Assembly: GCA_947307175.1 (NCBI GenBank)
Contig: CAMZIK010000003.1
Span: 1 to 64,000 of the forward strand
DNA length: 64,000 bases
Direction of reading: 5' to 3'
Origin: an uncultured Clostridia bacterium
GTDB lineage: Bacteria > Bacillota > Clostridia > Oscillospirales > Ruminococcaceae
A program made the position numbers and the translations under genes. Shown here piece after piece: positions 1 through 9,705 of the stretch. The notes under the pieces were generated by a model. It was not told the DNA's origin and did not search any database. It saw only the letters and a program-made list of their open reading frames with translations. Numbering within the stretch: position 1 is the stretch's first letter; every line of letters starts with the position of its first letter.

Positions 1-3000
1 GGTAGATTATCGGCGCATTCTTTATCGCTGCCACAGGTGAAGCCGAAAGAGCATCTGCAAACGCTGAATCCGTTGCGAAGAAAATAGTATCAGGAGCTTT
101 CTTTGTCTTGGTCTGCAGCGCTGTTGCAACCTTCGCAGCCGTCTCAAAGCAGTTCTTACCGCTTATCATTGTCGGGTTGTACTTCGCCAGTGCAGCCTTA
201 ACAACCGAACCAACCGCTCCGTTTGTGCTAACAATAATGACTTTCTTAGCCTTGAGACGTTTAAGCTCCTCCTCTGTCTGCTTAGTAACTTGTTTGTTAG
301 TCGTCAGCAGAAGCGGTGCATCGTAAGCGTTTGCAAGCGGCACAGCAACAAGTGCATCGTGGAAATCAAGTCCCGTTGCAACTATGACCGTACCCGTTCC
401 GCTTGGGTATGAGCCTTTAGAGATAAGCCTTGCCGTGTCGTATCTGTTTGCGCCCGCAAAGCGCTGATATGACTGCGTTTGCGTCTTTCCGCAAACTGTG
501 CATTTTCTTGTCTGAGTGTAAGTGTTTTTGCTCTTATCTGAGCTCGTCGTTTTCCAAGCCGACCACTTGTGACCTGTTGCAGCTATGGTCTCGGTCTTCT
601 TCTTTCCGCAGATAGTGCAAGTCAAAACTCTCGTTCCGTTTTGCGTGCAAGTTGCTTTTTTAGTCACTTTCGGGTTTGCAAATTTGTGCTCATGCAGGCT
701 GCCTATCTCAAACGGCTGAACAGCATAGAATGTCGGAGATGTACCGTTGGTCGCATACCATCTGATACAGCCGTCCTTGCAAAGTATCGGTTGACAGTCC
801 GAAAGTCTGCCCTTAACTGTTCCTACAGCGGAACACTTTTTGCCGCTTCCGTCAATGAGCAGCATCTTGACTTCTGTTGTATTCTTATTAAGATTTCTTT
901 CCTCCCACATAACAACAAACAGATAGTCAGAAACCTTTACAAGCTGCGGTGTGCTTGCACGCACATTTGATTTTTCCGTAAATGATGTGAGCTTGACCTC
1001 ATCGGTCTTGTTGAAAAGCTTGTCGGTAATACTTACATAGATATTCCTACGATTCGTATCATTATTGATGTCCTTTGTATAGGCTATAAGCAGGCTGTTC
1101 TTCGATATCTCAAATCCGCCGACAGATGCGCCCGTATAATTCTGACCCGAAGCTCCGTCAAAAGAAACAGGTATCGTATATCTTACATCTGTTACTTTTC
1201 CACCGACTTTGAAAGCGGTTATCGAAATACCTCGTGGATGAGCATCTCCGTGATCAACTCTGAATATCTCTTTTCCGTCCGTCTTTATGAACTGGTTGAA
1301 CGAGTGGCTGACATAACCTGCCTGCGCAATATTCATTACATCATAATAGCTGTCAACGACTTTCATTTTCGATTTATTGATAACAAAGGTCATGTTAGCT
1401 TGATGTCCACTATACATCTCATGGCAGGTATGGATATATATCTTTCCGCTTATCTCGGCGAATCTGCACGAGCCTGCATCAAACGGGGTATACGTATTTG
1501 CACCCTTTATGCTGACATGGTCTTTCTTCTTCCAGTCCTTTGTGTAGCGTGTTATGCGCATTACCTCAACGCTGTCGCTGTACTTGGGATTTGTCTGTCC
1601 AGTAACGACATAGTTGTAGTCGCTGCTGAAATATACTCCGCCGAATATCGGCAGCTCAGGTGTTATTGTGTATGTCGAAAGCAGCTTCTTTGCGCCCTGG
1701 GAATACTTTTCGACTTTGATCTTCTTGCCGATATACTCTGCACGCCATATGTTCTGATCCTTATCTTCATAGATATATGAGTTGTTTACATCAGACCAGA
1801 CTGTATAGTTCTGTGACGATGCGTTGGTGCTTTTTGCTCCCTTTGAGGCTGTCTTGATAACAGGTGAAACAAGAGCAGAATTTGCCTTGACGGTTATCTT
1901 GACAGAAGACTTGACGCCGTTGTTTGTTGTGACGGTTATGGTCGCTGTGCCTGTTCCTGTTGCATAGACTTTTCCGTCAGAAGAAACAGTTGCGACTTTG
2001 GTATTGCTGCTTGACCATGTGAGAGTTTCATTAATTACGCTGTCTGTCTTTGCACTGAGTTTTATCGTCTTGCCGACAACGGTGTTCTTTGAAGGTGCGG
2101 TGATAGTAACTTTAGTAGCTCTTTTCCACGGTATTACTTCAAGGTAGAAGCTCTTTGAGTCATGCTGCTCGACAGCAATGATATTATTGCCTACCTTGTT
2201 CATTGAGAACACGTGGGTCAGGGTCTTGAATTTCGAAAGCTGATTTCCCTTTTTATCAAACTCATACAGAGTATTTGAATTGCCGTAGAATACAAACGAA
2301 TCTGTGCCCTTGATATACTGCGCTCTTGTGCCGAAGCTTTTCGTATCAACGCCCGACTCGCCGTTTTCAAGCTGCGGTCTTGCCACACTGAGCAGCGGCG
2401 TAACACTGTCTTTTGTAAGATCAAACTTATTTGAATCAATATAATTAACATAGTTGTTCGCACTTACCAGATACCTTCCGTCGATCAGATCGGAAGAATT
2501 GTTGTGGTCATAATAATATCGCTGATAAAGAAGGTCTATGTATTTTGAAGTAAAGCTTATCTTATTATTCTTCACGTTTGCTGAAAACAGCGCATTGAAG
2601 TCATGATGATAGCCCCAGTAAAGATAGTCGTAATATCCCTCAAAATACAGGTTGCCGTTTGTTTCGTCATAGCCTGTGAATCGGTATACATAATTATTTC
2701 CGACAGAGACATCAGAGATCTTTTTGCCTGCCGATGTGAGCATGTATATCGTTGAGTCGTCAGAGACGAAGATATTTCCTTTTGTATCAGCCGCAACAGC
2801 TCCGGCTTCTATTTTTGTGGACATACGCTTTACGAGCTTTTTGGTATCAAGGTTATAGATATATATGTTGTATTTATAATTTCCGTTCTGATAATTACTG
2901 CCAACAGCATAAAGCTTATTTCCGCAGACGTAGGAATTCTTTATAGTATCTGATGCAAGAGAGCTGAAATCATAGACCTTTGAGGTCTTTCCTGTTGATG

Positions 3001-4606
3001 CGGAGATATAATACAGAACTGACTTATTGATGACATAAAGTCCATTGTTCTTTTCGTTGGCATAGATACCGAATCCGAAATCAGTAGCACTGAAATGATT
3101 GAACGGAGTCTCGCTGATCTTTTTTGCGCCGCTTTTTTCAAATCCGTCAGGGACTTTTGAGTCTATGAGCTTATACTCTATTCCTTCCCTTGCTGCATAC
3201 GACTCCGCTGCGCTTCCAACATAGCAGCGAAGCACAAAACCTTCAACATTACATTCCTTATACTGCGAGTAATCATGACATTTTCCGAATGCACTTCCGC
3301 CTATATACGTCACGCTCTTTGGAACGGTAACGCTCTTGAGGCTGGTACAGCCGTAGAAAGCATCTCCTCTGATCGTGGTTACTCCCTCGGGGATAGTTAC
3401 CTTTTCAAGAAGACTGCAATCTTTAAATGCGTATTCTTCGATCGTTGTCAGACCTTTTGGAAGAACGGCAGATTTAAGAGAAGTGCATCGTTCAAATGCC
3501 GCATTGCATATCTTTTTGAGGGATTTAGGGAACGTTACGCTCTGCAGATTTACGTTGTCGCAGAATGAACTGATACATATCTCCGTGACGGTCGATGGGA
3601 TAGTGACATTTTTCTTGCTTTGCGGACACTTTATCAGCTTGGTCTTTTTCTTGTTATAGAGTATGCCGTTTTCTGAGCTGTATTTGGTGTTTTCACTGTC
3701 AACGTTTATAGCTGTCAAAGCAGTACAATCATAAAATATAGGTTCGTCGATAGATGTAACGGTCTTTGGGATAGAAATACTTGTAACATTTCCGTTATCT
3801 GTAAAAGCTGCACCGGCTATGGATGTAACGGTGCTTGGGATCTTTACCTTGCCTGTTGCGTTATAAGCATCTATAAGTATGCCGTTTACAACGACCAGCG
3901 TTTTTTTCTTCCGCTGATCCTTGATCCATTGAGTCCAGTCAAAAGCATTATAACCGATCTTTTTCAGACTGCTCGGGAAAGATATGCTCGCAAGATTGCC
4001 GCAGCTGTAAAATGCATTCTTACCGATGCTTTTAACACTCTTTCCGATCTTTACGCTTGTCAGACCTGAACAATAACAAAAAGCGCTGTCATCTATTGTC
4101 GTAACGCTGTCAGGGATTATCAGTTTTTTAAGGCTCCTGCAGCCGTAGAATGAACAATAGCCGATAGTCTTGAGCTTACTTGGCAAGGTTATGCTTGCAA
4201 GCTTTGAACAGTTGTTGAATGAATTGTTTGCGATCGCCGTCAAGCTACTTGGGAAGGTAACACTTTTCAGTTCTGAACAGCCATAAAACGCATAGATGCC
4301 GATCTCTTTGACAGTATCGGGGATAGTTACGCTCGTGATAGTACTATTATTACTAAAGACTCTATCACCTATCTTTGTTACCTTCATTTTATTGATCGTT
4401 GAAGGTATCTTCACCGTAGCGGCACTGCCTTTGTATGAATCTATCTGCACCGTGCCGTCATCAAGCTTGGTGTACTCATAATCACCCGAGACCTCTGCGC
4501 TTGCCGTGATGCTTGTGCTTTCACCGAATACTCCCTCGGGCAGAACAGCCGCAGAGCCGAAAATAAGGCTTGCTGCAAGCAGCAGGGAGAGCAGTCTTTT
4601 TTTCAT
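1..4606 (-). CDS. Secreted BspA-like leucine-rich-repeat protein with Big_2-like Ig domain, CXXC linker repeats and CW_binding_2 C-terminus (partial, runs off window start)
   Basis: Open minus-strand frame from ATG at 4606 (MKKRLLSLLLAASLIFGSAAVLPEGVFG signal peptide). Many LRR_5-type repeats (FPSSLTAIANNSFNNCSKLASITLPSKLKTIGYCSFYGC). Ig-like SSSNTKVATVSSDGKVYATGTGTATITVTT. HKWSAWKTT..CTVCGKTQ linker and RFAGANRYDTA CWB2 start. Absent from ORF track because no stop lies in the window. Confidence 0.88.
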   Translation of the reverse strand, partial: MKKRLLSLLLAASLIFGSAAVLPEGVFGESTSITASAEVSGDYEYTKLDDGTVQIDSYKGSAATVKIPSTINKMKVTKIGDRVFSNNSTITSVTIPDTVKEIGIYAFYGCSELKSVTFPSSLTAIANNSFNNCSKLASITLPSKLKTIGYCSFYGCRSLKKLIIPDSVTTIDDSAFCYCSGLTSVKIGKSVKSIGKNAFYSCGNLASISFPSSLKKIGYNAFDWTQWIKDQRKKKTLVVVNGILIDAYNATGKVKIPSTVTSIAGAAFTDNGNVTSISIPKTVTSIDEPIFYDCTALTAINVDSENTKYSSENGILYNKKKTKLIKCPQSKKNVTIPSTVTEICISSFCDNVNLQSVTFPKSLKKICNAAFERCTSLKSAVLPKGLTTIEEYAFKDCSLLEKVTIPEGVTTIRGDAFYGCTSLKSVTVPKSVTYIGGSAFGKCHDYSQYKECNVEGFVLRCYVGSAAESYAAREGIEYKLIDSKVPDGFEKSGAKKISETPFNHFSATDFGFGIYANEKNNGLYVINKSVLYYISASTGKTSKVYDFSSLASDTIKNSYVCGNKLYAVGSNYQNGNYKYNIYIYNLDTKKLVKRMSTKIEAGAVAADTKGNIFVSDDSTIYMLTSAGKKISDVSVGNNYVYRFTGYDETNGNLYFEGYYDYLYWGYHHDFNALFSANVKNNKISFTSKYIDLLYQRYYYDHNNSSDLIDGRYLVSANNYVNYIDSNKFDLTKDSVTPLLSVARPQLENGESGVDTKSFGTRAQYIKGTDSFVFYGNSNTLYEFDKKGNQLSKFKTLTHVFSMNKVGNNIIAVEQHDSKSFYLEVIPWKRATKVTITAPSKNTVVGKTIKLSAKTDSVINETLTWSSSNTKVATVSSDGKVYATGTGTATITVTTNNGVKSSVKITVKANSALVSPVIKTASKGAKSTNASSQNYTVWSDVNNSYIYEDKDQNIWRAEYIGKKIKVEKYSQGAKKLLSTYTITPELPIFGGVYFSSDYNYVVTGQTNPKYSDSVEVMRITRYTKDWKKKDHVSIKGANTYTPFDAGSCRFAEISGKIYIHTCHEMYSGHQANMTFVINKSKMKVVDSYYDVMNIAQAGYVSHSFNQFIKTDGKEIFRVDHGDAHPRGISITAFKVGGKVTDVRYTIPVSFDGASGQNYTGASVGGFEISKNSLLIAYTKDINNDTNRRNIYVSITDKLFNKTDEVKLTSFTEKSNVRASTPQLVKVSDYLFVVMWEERNLNKNTTEVKMLLIDGSGKKCSAVGTVKGRLSDCQPILCKDGCIRWYATNGTSPTFYAVQPFEIGSLHEHKFANPKVTKKATCTQNGTRVLTCTICGKKKTETIAATGHKWSAWKTTSSDKSKNTYTQTRKCTVCGKTQTQSYQRFAGANRYDTARLISKGSYPSGTGTVIVATGLDFHDALVAVPLANAYDAPLLLTTNKQVTKQTEEELKRLKAKKVIIVSTNGAVGSVVKAALAKYNPTMISGKNCFETAAKVATALQTKTKKAPDTIFFATDSAFADALSASPVAAIKNAPIIY

Positions 4607-4786
4607 AAGAATTCACTCCATTCATAAATTCTGAACTCAATATGATTATAGCAAATGATATTACAATCGTCAAGACCGAGTGGTAAACAATTCTCAAAAA
4701 TATGGTTTGCCGCTTGTCTTGATACATGATCCGCACAGCGAAACGGGAGAAAGTATTAAATAAATGTAAAATCACACAAAGGGGCA

Positions 4787-4815
4787 TTGACAAAACTAAC
4801 GGTCGGTAGTATAAT
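4787..4815 (+). promoter_or_regulatory. Consensus sigma70/sigmaA promoter (TTGACA-17 bp-TATAAT) upstream of tetR
   Basis: TTGACA 4787-4792, TATAAT 4810-4815, 17-bp spacer. Confidence 0.8.
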
Positions 4816-4854
4816 AACTAACGAAAGGTAGCTAAAAGGCTAACGGCTGCTAGC
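4795..4854 (+). promoter_or_regulatory. Three 16-bp operator-like repeats at exact 22-bp spacing
   Basis: ACTAACGGTCGGTAGT (4795), ACTAACGAAAGGTAGC (4817), GCTAACGGCTGCTAGC (4839); each a partial palindrome. Confidence 0.7.
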
Positions 4855-4874
4855 TTTGAAAAGAGGTGGTCAGA

Positions 4875-5474
4875 ATGGACAAGAAAGAGGAGATAATCCT
4901 TGCGACGCTCGACCTTGCCTGCGAGCGTGGGCTGAACGGTGTTTCGCTGGGGCAGATAGCTGAAAAGGTCGGTATAAAAAAGCCGTCTATTTACAATCAT
5001 TTTGAGTCGAAGGAAAAGCTGATAGAGCAGATGTATGTTTATCTGCGTGAAAAGGCGAAGCAGCAGACTGCGGAGACGAATTTCGATGTCAGCGCACTGA
5101 TACAGGGCAAAAGCGCTTTTGAGATACTGATGATAGCAGTCGGCGGATATGCAAAGATGAACAGCGATGAAACAATGGAGAAATTCTATCGGCTGATATA
5201 TGCACAGAGGACTTCCGATCCTGCGGCAGCAAAGATAATCGCAGACGAGACAAAAAGAATGATCGGTGCGACAAAGGCGCTGTTTTATGCTATGCAGGCG
5301 CACAAAAAGATAAACTGCGATGACATTGACACGGCGGCTTTCGGGTTTGCAATGACAGTTCACTCGATACTTGATTATATGCTCGACTGTAAAAACTGCG
5401 GCGAACCGCTTGGGGAAGACCTGCTCGGACAGTATGTCGGCTGGTTCTGCAAACAGTTCGCATCTCAGGGCTGA
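4875..5474 (+). CDS. TetR/AcrR family transcriptional regulator
   Basis: N-terminal HTH: ILATLDLACERGLNGVSLGQIAEKVGIKKPSIYNHFESKEKLIEQMY; RBS-like aagaggtgg upstream. Confidence 0.92.
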   Translation: MDKKEEIILATLDLACERGLNGVSLGQIAEKVGIKKPSIYNHFESKEKLIEQMYVYLREKAKQQTAETNFDVSALIQGKSAFEILMIAVGGYAKMNSDETMEKFYRLIYAQRTSDPAAAKIIADETKRMIGATKALFYAMQAHKKINCDDIDTAAFGFAMTVHSILDYMLDCKNCGEPLGEDLLGQYVGWFCKQFASQG

Positions 5475-5542
5475 ACAAACAAAAAGACAAAAAATGCAGG
5501 GACAAAAGAAAAACAAAACAAAGCTTTTAAGGAGGCAGCAAA

Positions 5543-6199
5543 ATGAAACAGAAAACACTTATCAATTACATCGGACTGCTTGGCGTGGTGGCATTCCTGT
5601 CGTACCTTGCGGCAGTGATATTTTCGCCGCTGGCATACCCCGGATATGACTGGATGTCGCAGGCGGTCAGTGACCTCAGCGCAGAGAATGCGCCGTCGAA
5701 ACTGCTGTGGAATATACTTGACGCACCGTCTGGCAAATGCACGCTCGTTGTCCTTATGGCTGTGTGCGTTTTCATTCAGGGCAAGCTCAACAAACCGCTG
5801 AGAGTCGGTATTTATCTGTTCACGGCGATGAGCTGGGTATCGGGCATCGGCTATTCAATGTTCCCACTTTCCGACAGCGGCAATGCAGGCAAGTTCCAGG
5901 ACGTTATGCACGTTTACGTTGTTACTCCCATCGTTGTTATGCTCTCCATTGCGTCGCTCGTTACGATAATGGTGGGCGGCTATCGCTCAAAGGGGAAATT
6001 CCGCTATATCGCAATTGCGGCAACTGTCGCTCTCGGTATGATGTTTGCAGGTCCTACGGGCATGGGAATCTTCCCGAAGGCATACTTCGGCATATTCGAG
6101 CGATTCAGCGTGTTCGCCGCAACAGGCTTTACTGCTTTTCTCGGCATCTGCCTGCTCAAAGGCTTCGAGCCACACAGCAAAAATGCAGAAGCCGAATAA
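5543..6199 (+). CDS. DUF998-like integral membrane protein
   Basis: Multiple TM segments; YPGYDWMSQAVSDLSAENAPS resembles the DUF998 family; RBS aaggagg. Confidence 0.75.
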   Translation: MKQKTLINYIGLLGVVAFLSYLAAVIFSPLAYPGYDWMSQAVSDLSAENAPSKLLWNILDAPSGKCTLVVLMAVCVFIQGKLNKPLRVGIYLFTAMSWVSGIGYSMFPLSDSGNAGKFQDVMHVYVVTPIVVMLSIASLVTIMVGGYRSKGKFRYIAIAATVALGMMFAGPTGMGIFPKAYFGIFERFSVFAATGFTAFLGICLLKGFEPHSKNAEAE

Positions 6200-6224
6200 A
6201 AGCGTCCGAACGGAGTGATAAGAT

Positions 6225-6305
6225 ATGCTTAAACTGTATTTCGGGAGCATACCCATTTTTTTATCAACATCTTTGTTTCTGCTTTTTGTGCTATTTTTAT
6301 TATGA
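6225..6305 (+). CDS. 26-aa hydrophobic ORF overlapping the next gene (ATGA), or 5' part of a frameshifted gene
   Basis: MLKLYFGSIPIFLSTSLFLLFVLFLL*, stop overlaps ATG at 6302. Confidence 0.4.
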   Translation: MLKLYFGSIPIFLSTSLFLLFVLFLL

Positions 6306-6622
6306 CCGTGAAAAAGCCGGAAGGCAATAAGAAATGGAAAAAAGCAGCGATAGTAACTGTACTTGCAGGAACACTCATGTCTGCGCTCAGCGGAATAAAG
6401 GACAGCGCTGCTGAAACGGCAGCAGTCTCATTCAAGCAGATGAATCCTTCGCTTGCAATACTGTGTGCGTTAGGTGCAGCTGCAGTTATATCCGGCATTA
6501 TAGCAGGTTTGTGCAAGAAAGAAAAAGCTAATAAGGTCATATTTTATATCCTGAGTTTTATTATTCTTGCAAAGACAATTCTGGTCGAAGTATTGCGTAT
6601 TGTAAAATATTTTAACGGTTAA
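6302..6622 (+). CDS. Small membrane protein, unknown function
   Basis: 106 aa with hydrophobic segments. Confidence 0.5.
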   Translation: MTVKKPEGNKKWKKAAIVTVLAGTLMSALSGIKDSAAETAAVSFKQMNPSLAILCALGAAAVISGIIAGLCKKEKANKVIFYILSFIILAKTILVEVLRIVKYFNG

Positions 6623-6638
6623 TAATTATCGATTTAAT

Positions 6639-6666
6639 GAGCTTGCCTCAGGGCAGGCTCTTTTTG
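6639..6666 (+). terminator. Rho-independent terminator
   Basis: GAGCTTGCCTcaGGGCAGGCTC followed by TTTTTG. Confidence 0.75.
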
Positions 6667-6727
6667 TTGACATCTTTCTGCTTACGTGGTAAAATGATTG
6701 AAATAAATCACAAAAAGGAGGAGCGCT

Positions 6728-7690
6728 GTGAAAAAAGGATTATGTACTCTGCTGACTGCTCTTGTACTGATTATGCAAGGCTCTTTGGGCGGCTATGCGG
6801 CAGCGGAGGAAACACAGGGCAGAAACACCCTGAAGGGTGCGGCACTCGTCGTCTCAGACGGGATAATCATTGATTTTTATCTTGACATAAAAGACCGCTC
6901 GTTCACGGAGTTTGTTCTTGACGGTCCGAATGGCAAAAAGACAGTTGCGCTGGATTCGGTATCGTCGCTGATAAAAGGTGAACATGCAGGTCTTTACAGG
7001 CTCTCCTACCCTGTCACTATGCAGCAGATAGGTGAAAATGTAAGCATCACGCTTTCAGATAGCGGCAGCAGCTGTACGCTTTACAAGGCAGACGGGCAAA
7101 GCGCATACGAGAACGACTGTGCTGCAACGAGCGTAAAAAAATATATCGACACTATCAATGCAGACAGTTCAGCGAAAACAGCTCTGAAGGCTCTTGTCAA
7201 TGCACTTTGCGCTTATGCAGAAAAAAACGATTCAGAGTCTTTCAGCAAATACAAGACCGCAATGGAAAGCTACTCAAAAGCAGTGAGCGACGGCTCTACG
7301 ATAGAGAGCATAGAGATAAAAAGCACAGACGGTCTGGGCAGCAATTACTCTTTCAGCTACGGCGGAATGGATTTCATCGCACAGTTCACTGTCGATCAGG
7401 CAAGCGGCAAGGAAAACTGGAAGATAATCGACTCTTACAGGGTGAGAAACGAAGCTGATATGAAAGTCATTTGTCAGGCGCTTATCGACCTTCACCCTGT
7501 TCACGGCAAGGATATGGTGTCATTCAGGACAGCAAAGGATATGGCTGATGAATGGCAGCTGCATAATCTTGCTTATGACGTTCTGCCTGAGGGAAGACAG
7601 AAGCAGCGTGCTAAGGATGTTGACCTCGACCCTGATGATCAGGGCAGGACGCTTTCGGATTTTATCAAAAAGATAACAAGCGGCGGCTGA
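6728..7690 (+). CDS. Secreted protein of unknown function
   Basis: Signal peptide MKKGLCTLLTALVLIMQGSLGGYAAA; RBS aaaaggagg. Confidence 0.7.
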   Translation: MKKGLCTLLTALVLIMQGSLGGYAAAEETQGRNTLKGAALVVSDGIIIDFYLDIKDRSFTEFVLDGPNGKKTVALDSVSSLIKGEHAGLYRLSYPVTMQQIGENVSITLSDSGSSCTLYKADGQSAYENDCAATSVKKYIDTINADSSAKTALKALVNALCAYAEKNDSESFSKYKTAMESYSKAVSDGSTIESIEIKSTDGLGSNYSFSYGGMDFIAQFTVDQASGKENWKIIDSYRVRNEADMKVICQALIDLHPVHGKDMVSFRTAKDMADEWQLHNLAYDVLPEGRQKQRAKDVDLDPDDQGRTLSDFIKKITSGG

Positions 7691-7703
7691 TAAGGAGAGA
7701 AAA

Positions 7704-7925
7704 ATGAAAAAGGCATTTATAGTTATTTTTGTGTGCGCAGCGCTGCTTTGCGGCTGCAAAGGTGACAGTTCATCAGAGGCGGAAAGCTCGCAGGCGCAGC
7801 AGGAAACAAGCAGCAGTCAAACGCAGACTCAGACAGAAAAGACAGAGACCCAGACCCAGCAGCAGAAAGATGATGCGGACAGCTCGCTTGCACAGGTAGA
7901 GCTTCCGATCTACCCAGTACAGTAA
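7704..7925 (+). CDS. Small Ser/Gln/Thr-rich lipoprotein
   Basis: Lipobox ALLCGCKG; low-complexity SSSQTQTQTEKTETQTQQQ tail. Confidence 0.6.
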   Translation: MKKAFIVIFVCAALLCGCKGDSSSEAESSQAQQETSSSQTQTQTEKTETQTQQQKDDADSSLAQVELPIYPVQ

Positions 7926-7938
7926 AAGGAGGTACACT

Positions 7939-9630
7939 ATGATCGAAAAGGAATATCCGACACTTAAAGATGTCAAGCAGATGACTGTACCGCACGGAAA
8001 GCTGATCGCTGCGGACAGACATTCAAGCTCGCACGGAATGATGGCATTGAGCGGTGTCAGCGACACATTTACGCTCAAAGAAGTAAACGGTGAATATGTA
8101 CTTCTGCACTCGCACAAGACCGATATGGACGGAACGACCGAAAAGCTGTACCGTGCCGATGCGCAGGCTTTGCAGAAGATAGCTGAGATAGCTGAGAGGG
8201 AAAATCTTTATGCGTGGGGCGAAATGCGCATTGACCCCGAAAAAGACAGCCGCCCGAAAATATACGACTTTTCAAGCTCATCAGGCATGACGCTTTACAC
8301 AGACGACAGTATACAGAATAGGTTCTCTTTCAACTGCGATACAGCAAGATACTACGGCGCAGGCGACGTGATAGACGAGATAAATAAAATATTCAGCAGC
8401 TATATCACAGATGAGAACTTTATAAGTGAAAAGAAGATACCCATTACCGACCCGAACATCTTAAAGATGAAAAAGAACTATTTCAGGATGCCTATGGGCG
8501 TTGACCCGTCAAAGCAGACTCCGCTGTCGGCAAATCTCGGTGCGTGGAAATGCCCCGAGTGTAATGCTGAGGGAAACACGGGCAAATTCTGCACGAACTG
8601 CGGTTCGCTGAGACCTGCGCCTGAGACAGAGAAAACAGAGCCTGAGACCAAGCCCGAACCCGAGCCTGAACAGGAATGGACTTACAGCGGTGGTGCGTGG
8701 ACTTGTCCCTTGTGTAACGGAGAAGGAAACGAAGGCAAGTTCTGTGCGACCTGCGGAAGCTGGAGACCCGACCTTGACCCGAACAAAGACAAAAGACCAA
8801 AAGCAGATCTGACACCACAGGTACAGCCCGGTCACCCGATGTTCAAAGGTTATCCCGGCGCTATGGGAATATCCGGACAGAAACCCGACGAGCAGCCCGA
8901 AAAACAGGAGCAGCCTGCTTTCCCGATGGAGAACGCACTTGTGAAAGCTATGGGGCTTTTGCCAGGTGATAAGCAAGACGAGCAGCTTGCGGCTCTTCTC
9001 GCAAAGCCGGCACAGCACGGCAGGCTCACCAAGTTTGAGCATCACTGCTGGTCAAACGGTATGACGCCGAACAGTCACCATGAGGACACAACAACGGCAG
9101 AGTGGACCGAAAGCGGCGAGGTGACGGTCAGGTGGTATATGCAGCAGGGCACTGCGGACGCTATGGTGACCGATTACAAGGCAGGCGAAAAGGTCATAGC
9201 AGAGCTTGAAAAGTTTATAACCGAAAGCAACCTCACCAACCTCGGACAGCTCAAATACGACCGTTCAAAAGACCCGTTCTCAGGTATGACCGACACTTCG
9301 GGCGACTCGTATTACACGATGATCTTTGATGATTCGTCTGTCGGAGGGAACAAGTCTGCCTACTTCAAGCTCGACCCTGCGGCGATCAGCCAGCACGGCG
9401 GAGGTGCGATAGCCGAAAAGCTCAGAGACTTCACGCAAAGGCTATGCACCGAAAGCGAAATGCTCTCCTCTCATCTCGAGCCGCCAAAGACACCGGCAAT
9501 GAGCGGCTTTATGGGCATGGGAATGCTTATGCAGCACAGCGAAGCTGAAAAGTGGACCTGCCCTGCGTGCGGATATGACCAGAACGGCGGAAAGTTCTGC
9601 AACAACTGCGGTGAGCCGAGAAACAAGTGA
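7939..9630 (+). CDS. Protein with duplicated unknown domain and three RanBP2-like/zinc-ribbon CPxC...CxxCG motifs
   Basis: WKCPECNAEGNTGKFCTNCG, WTCPLCNGEGNEGKFCATCG, WTCPACGYDQNGGKFCNNCG. Confidence 0.75.
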   Translation: MIEKEYPTLKDVKQMTVPHGKLIAADRHSSSHGMMALSGVSDTFTLKEVNGEYVLLHSHKTDMDGTTEKLYRADAQALQKIAEIAERENLYAWGEMRIDPEKDSRPKIYDFSSSSGMTLYTDDSIQNRFSFNCDTARYYGAGDVIDEINKIFSSYITDENFISEKKIPITDPNILKMKKNYFRMPMGVDPSKQTPLSANLGAWKCPECNAEGNTGKFCTNCGSLRPAPETEKTEPETKPEPEPEQEWTYSGGAWTCPLCNGEGNEGKFCATCGSWRPDLDPNKDKRPKADLTPQVQPGHPMFKGYPGAMGISGQKPDEQPEKQEQPAFPMENALVKAMGLLPGDKQDEQLAALLAKPAQHGRLTKFEHHCWSNGMTPNSHHEDTTTAEWTESGEVTVRWYMQQGTADAMVTDYKAGEKVIAELEKFITESNLTNLGQLKYDRSKDPFSGMTDTSGDSYYTMIFDDSSVGGNKSAYFKLDPAAISQHGGGAIAEKLRDFTQRLCTESEMLSSHLEPPKTPAMSGFMGMGMLMQHSEAEKWTCPACGYDQNGGKFCNNCGEPRNK

Positions 9631-9644
9631 TAGCTAAAATATGT

Positions 9645-9703
9645 AAAGGCTTACTCGAAAAACGGGTAAGCCTTTGTTTATACTTTTTTGAAAAAGTATA
9701 AAC
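9645..9703. terminator. Convergent-gene terminator pair
   Basis: AAAGGCTTACTCgaaaaaCGGGTAAGCCTTT and GTTTATACTTTTTtgAAAAAGTATAAAC between convergent genes. Confidence 0.7.
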
Positions 9704-9705
9704 AT

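Noticed and set aside
1238-1780. 180-aa plus-strand ORF
   Set aside because: Antisense to the open LRR/CWB2 frame covering 1-4606.
4818-5558. 246-aa minus-strand ORF
   Set aside because: Cys-rich antisense frame over tetR, whose plus-strand frame has a clear HTH domain and RBS.
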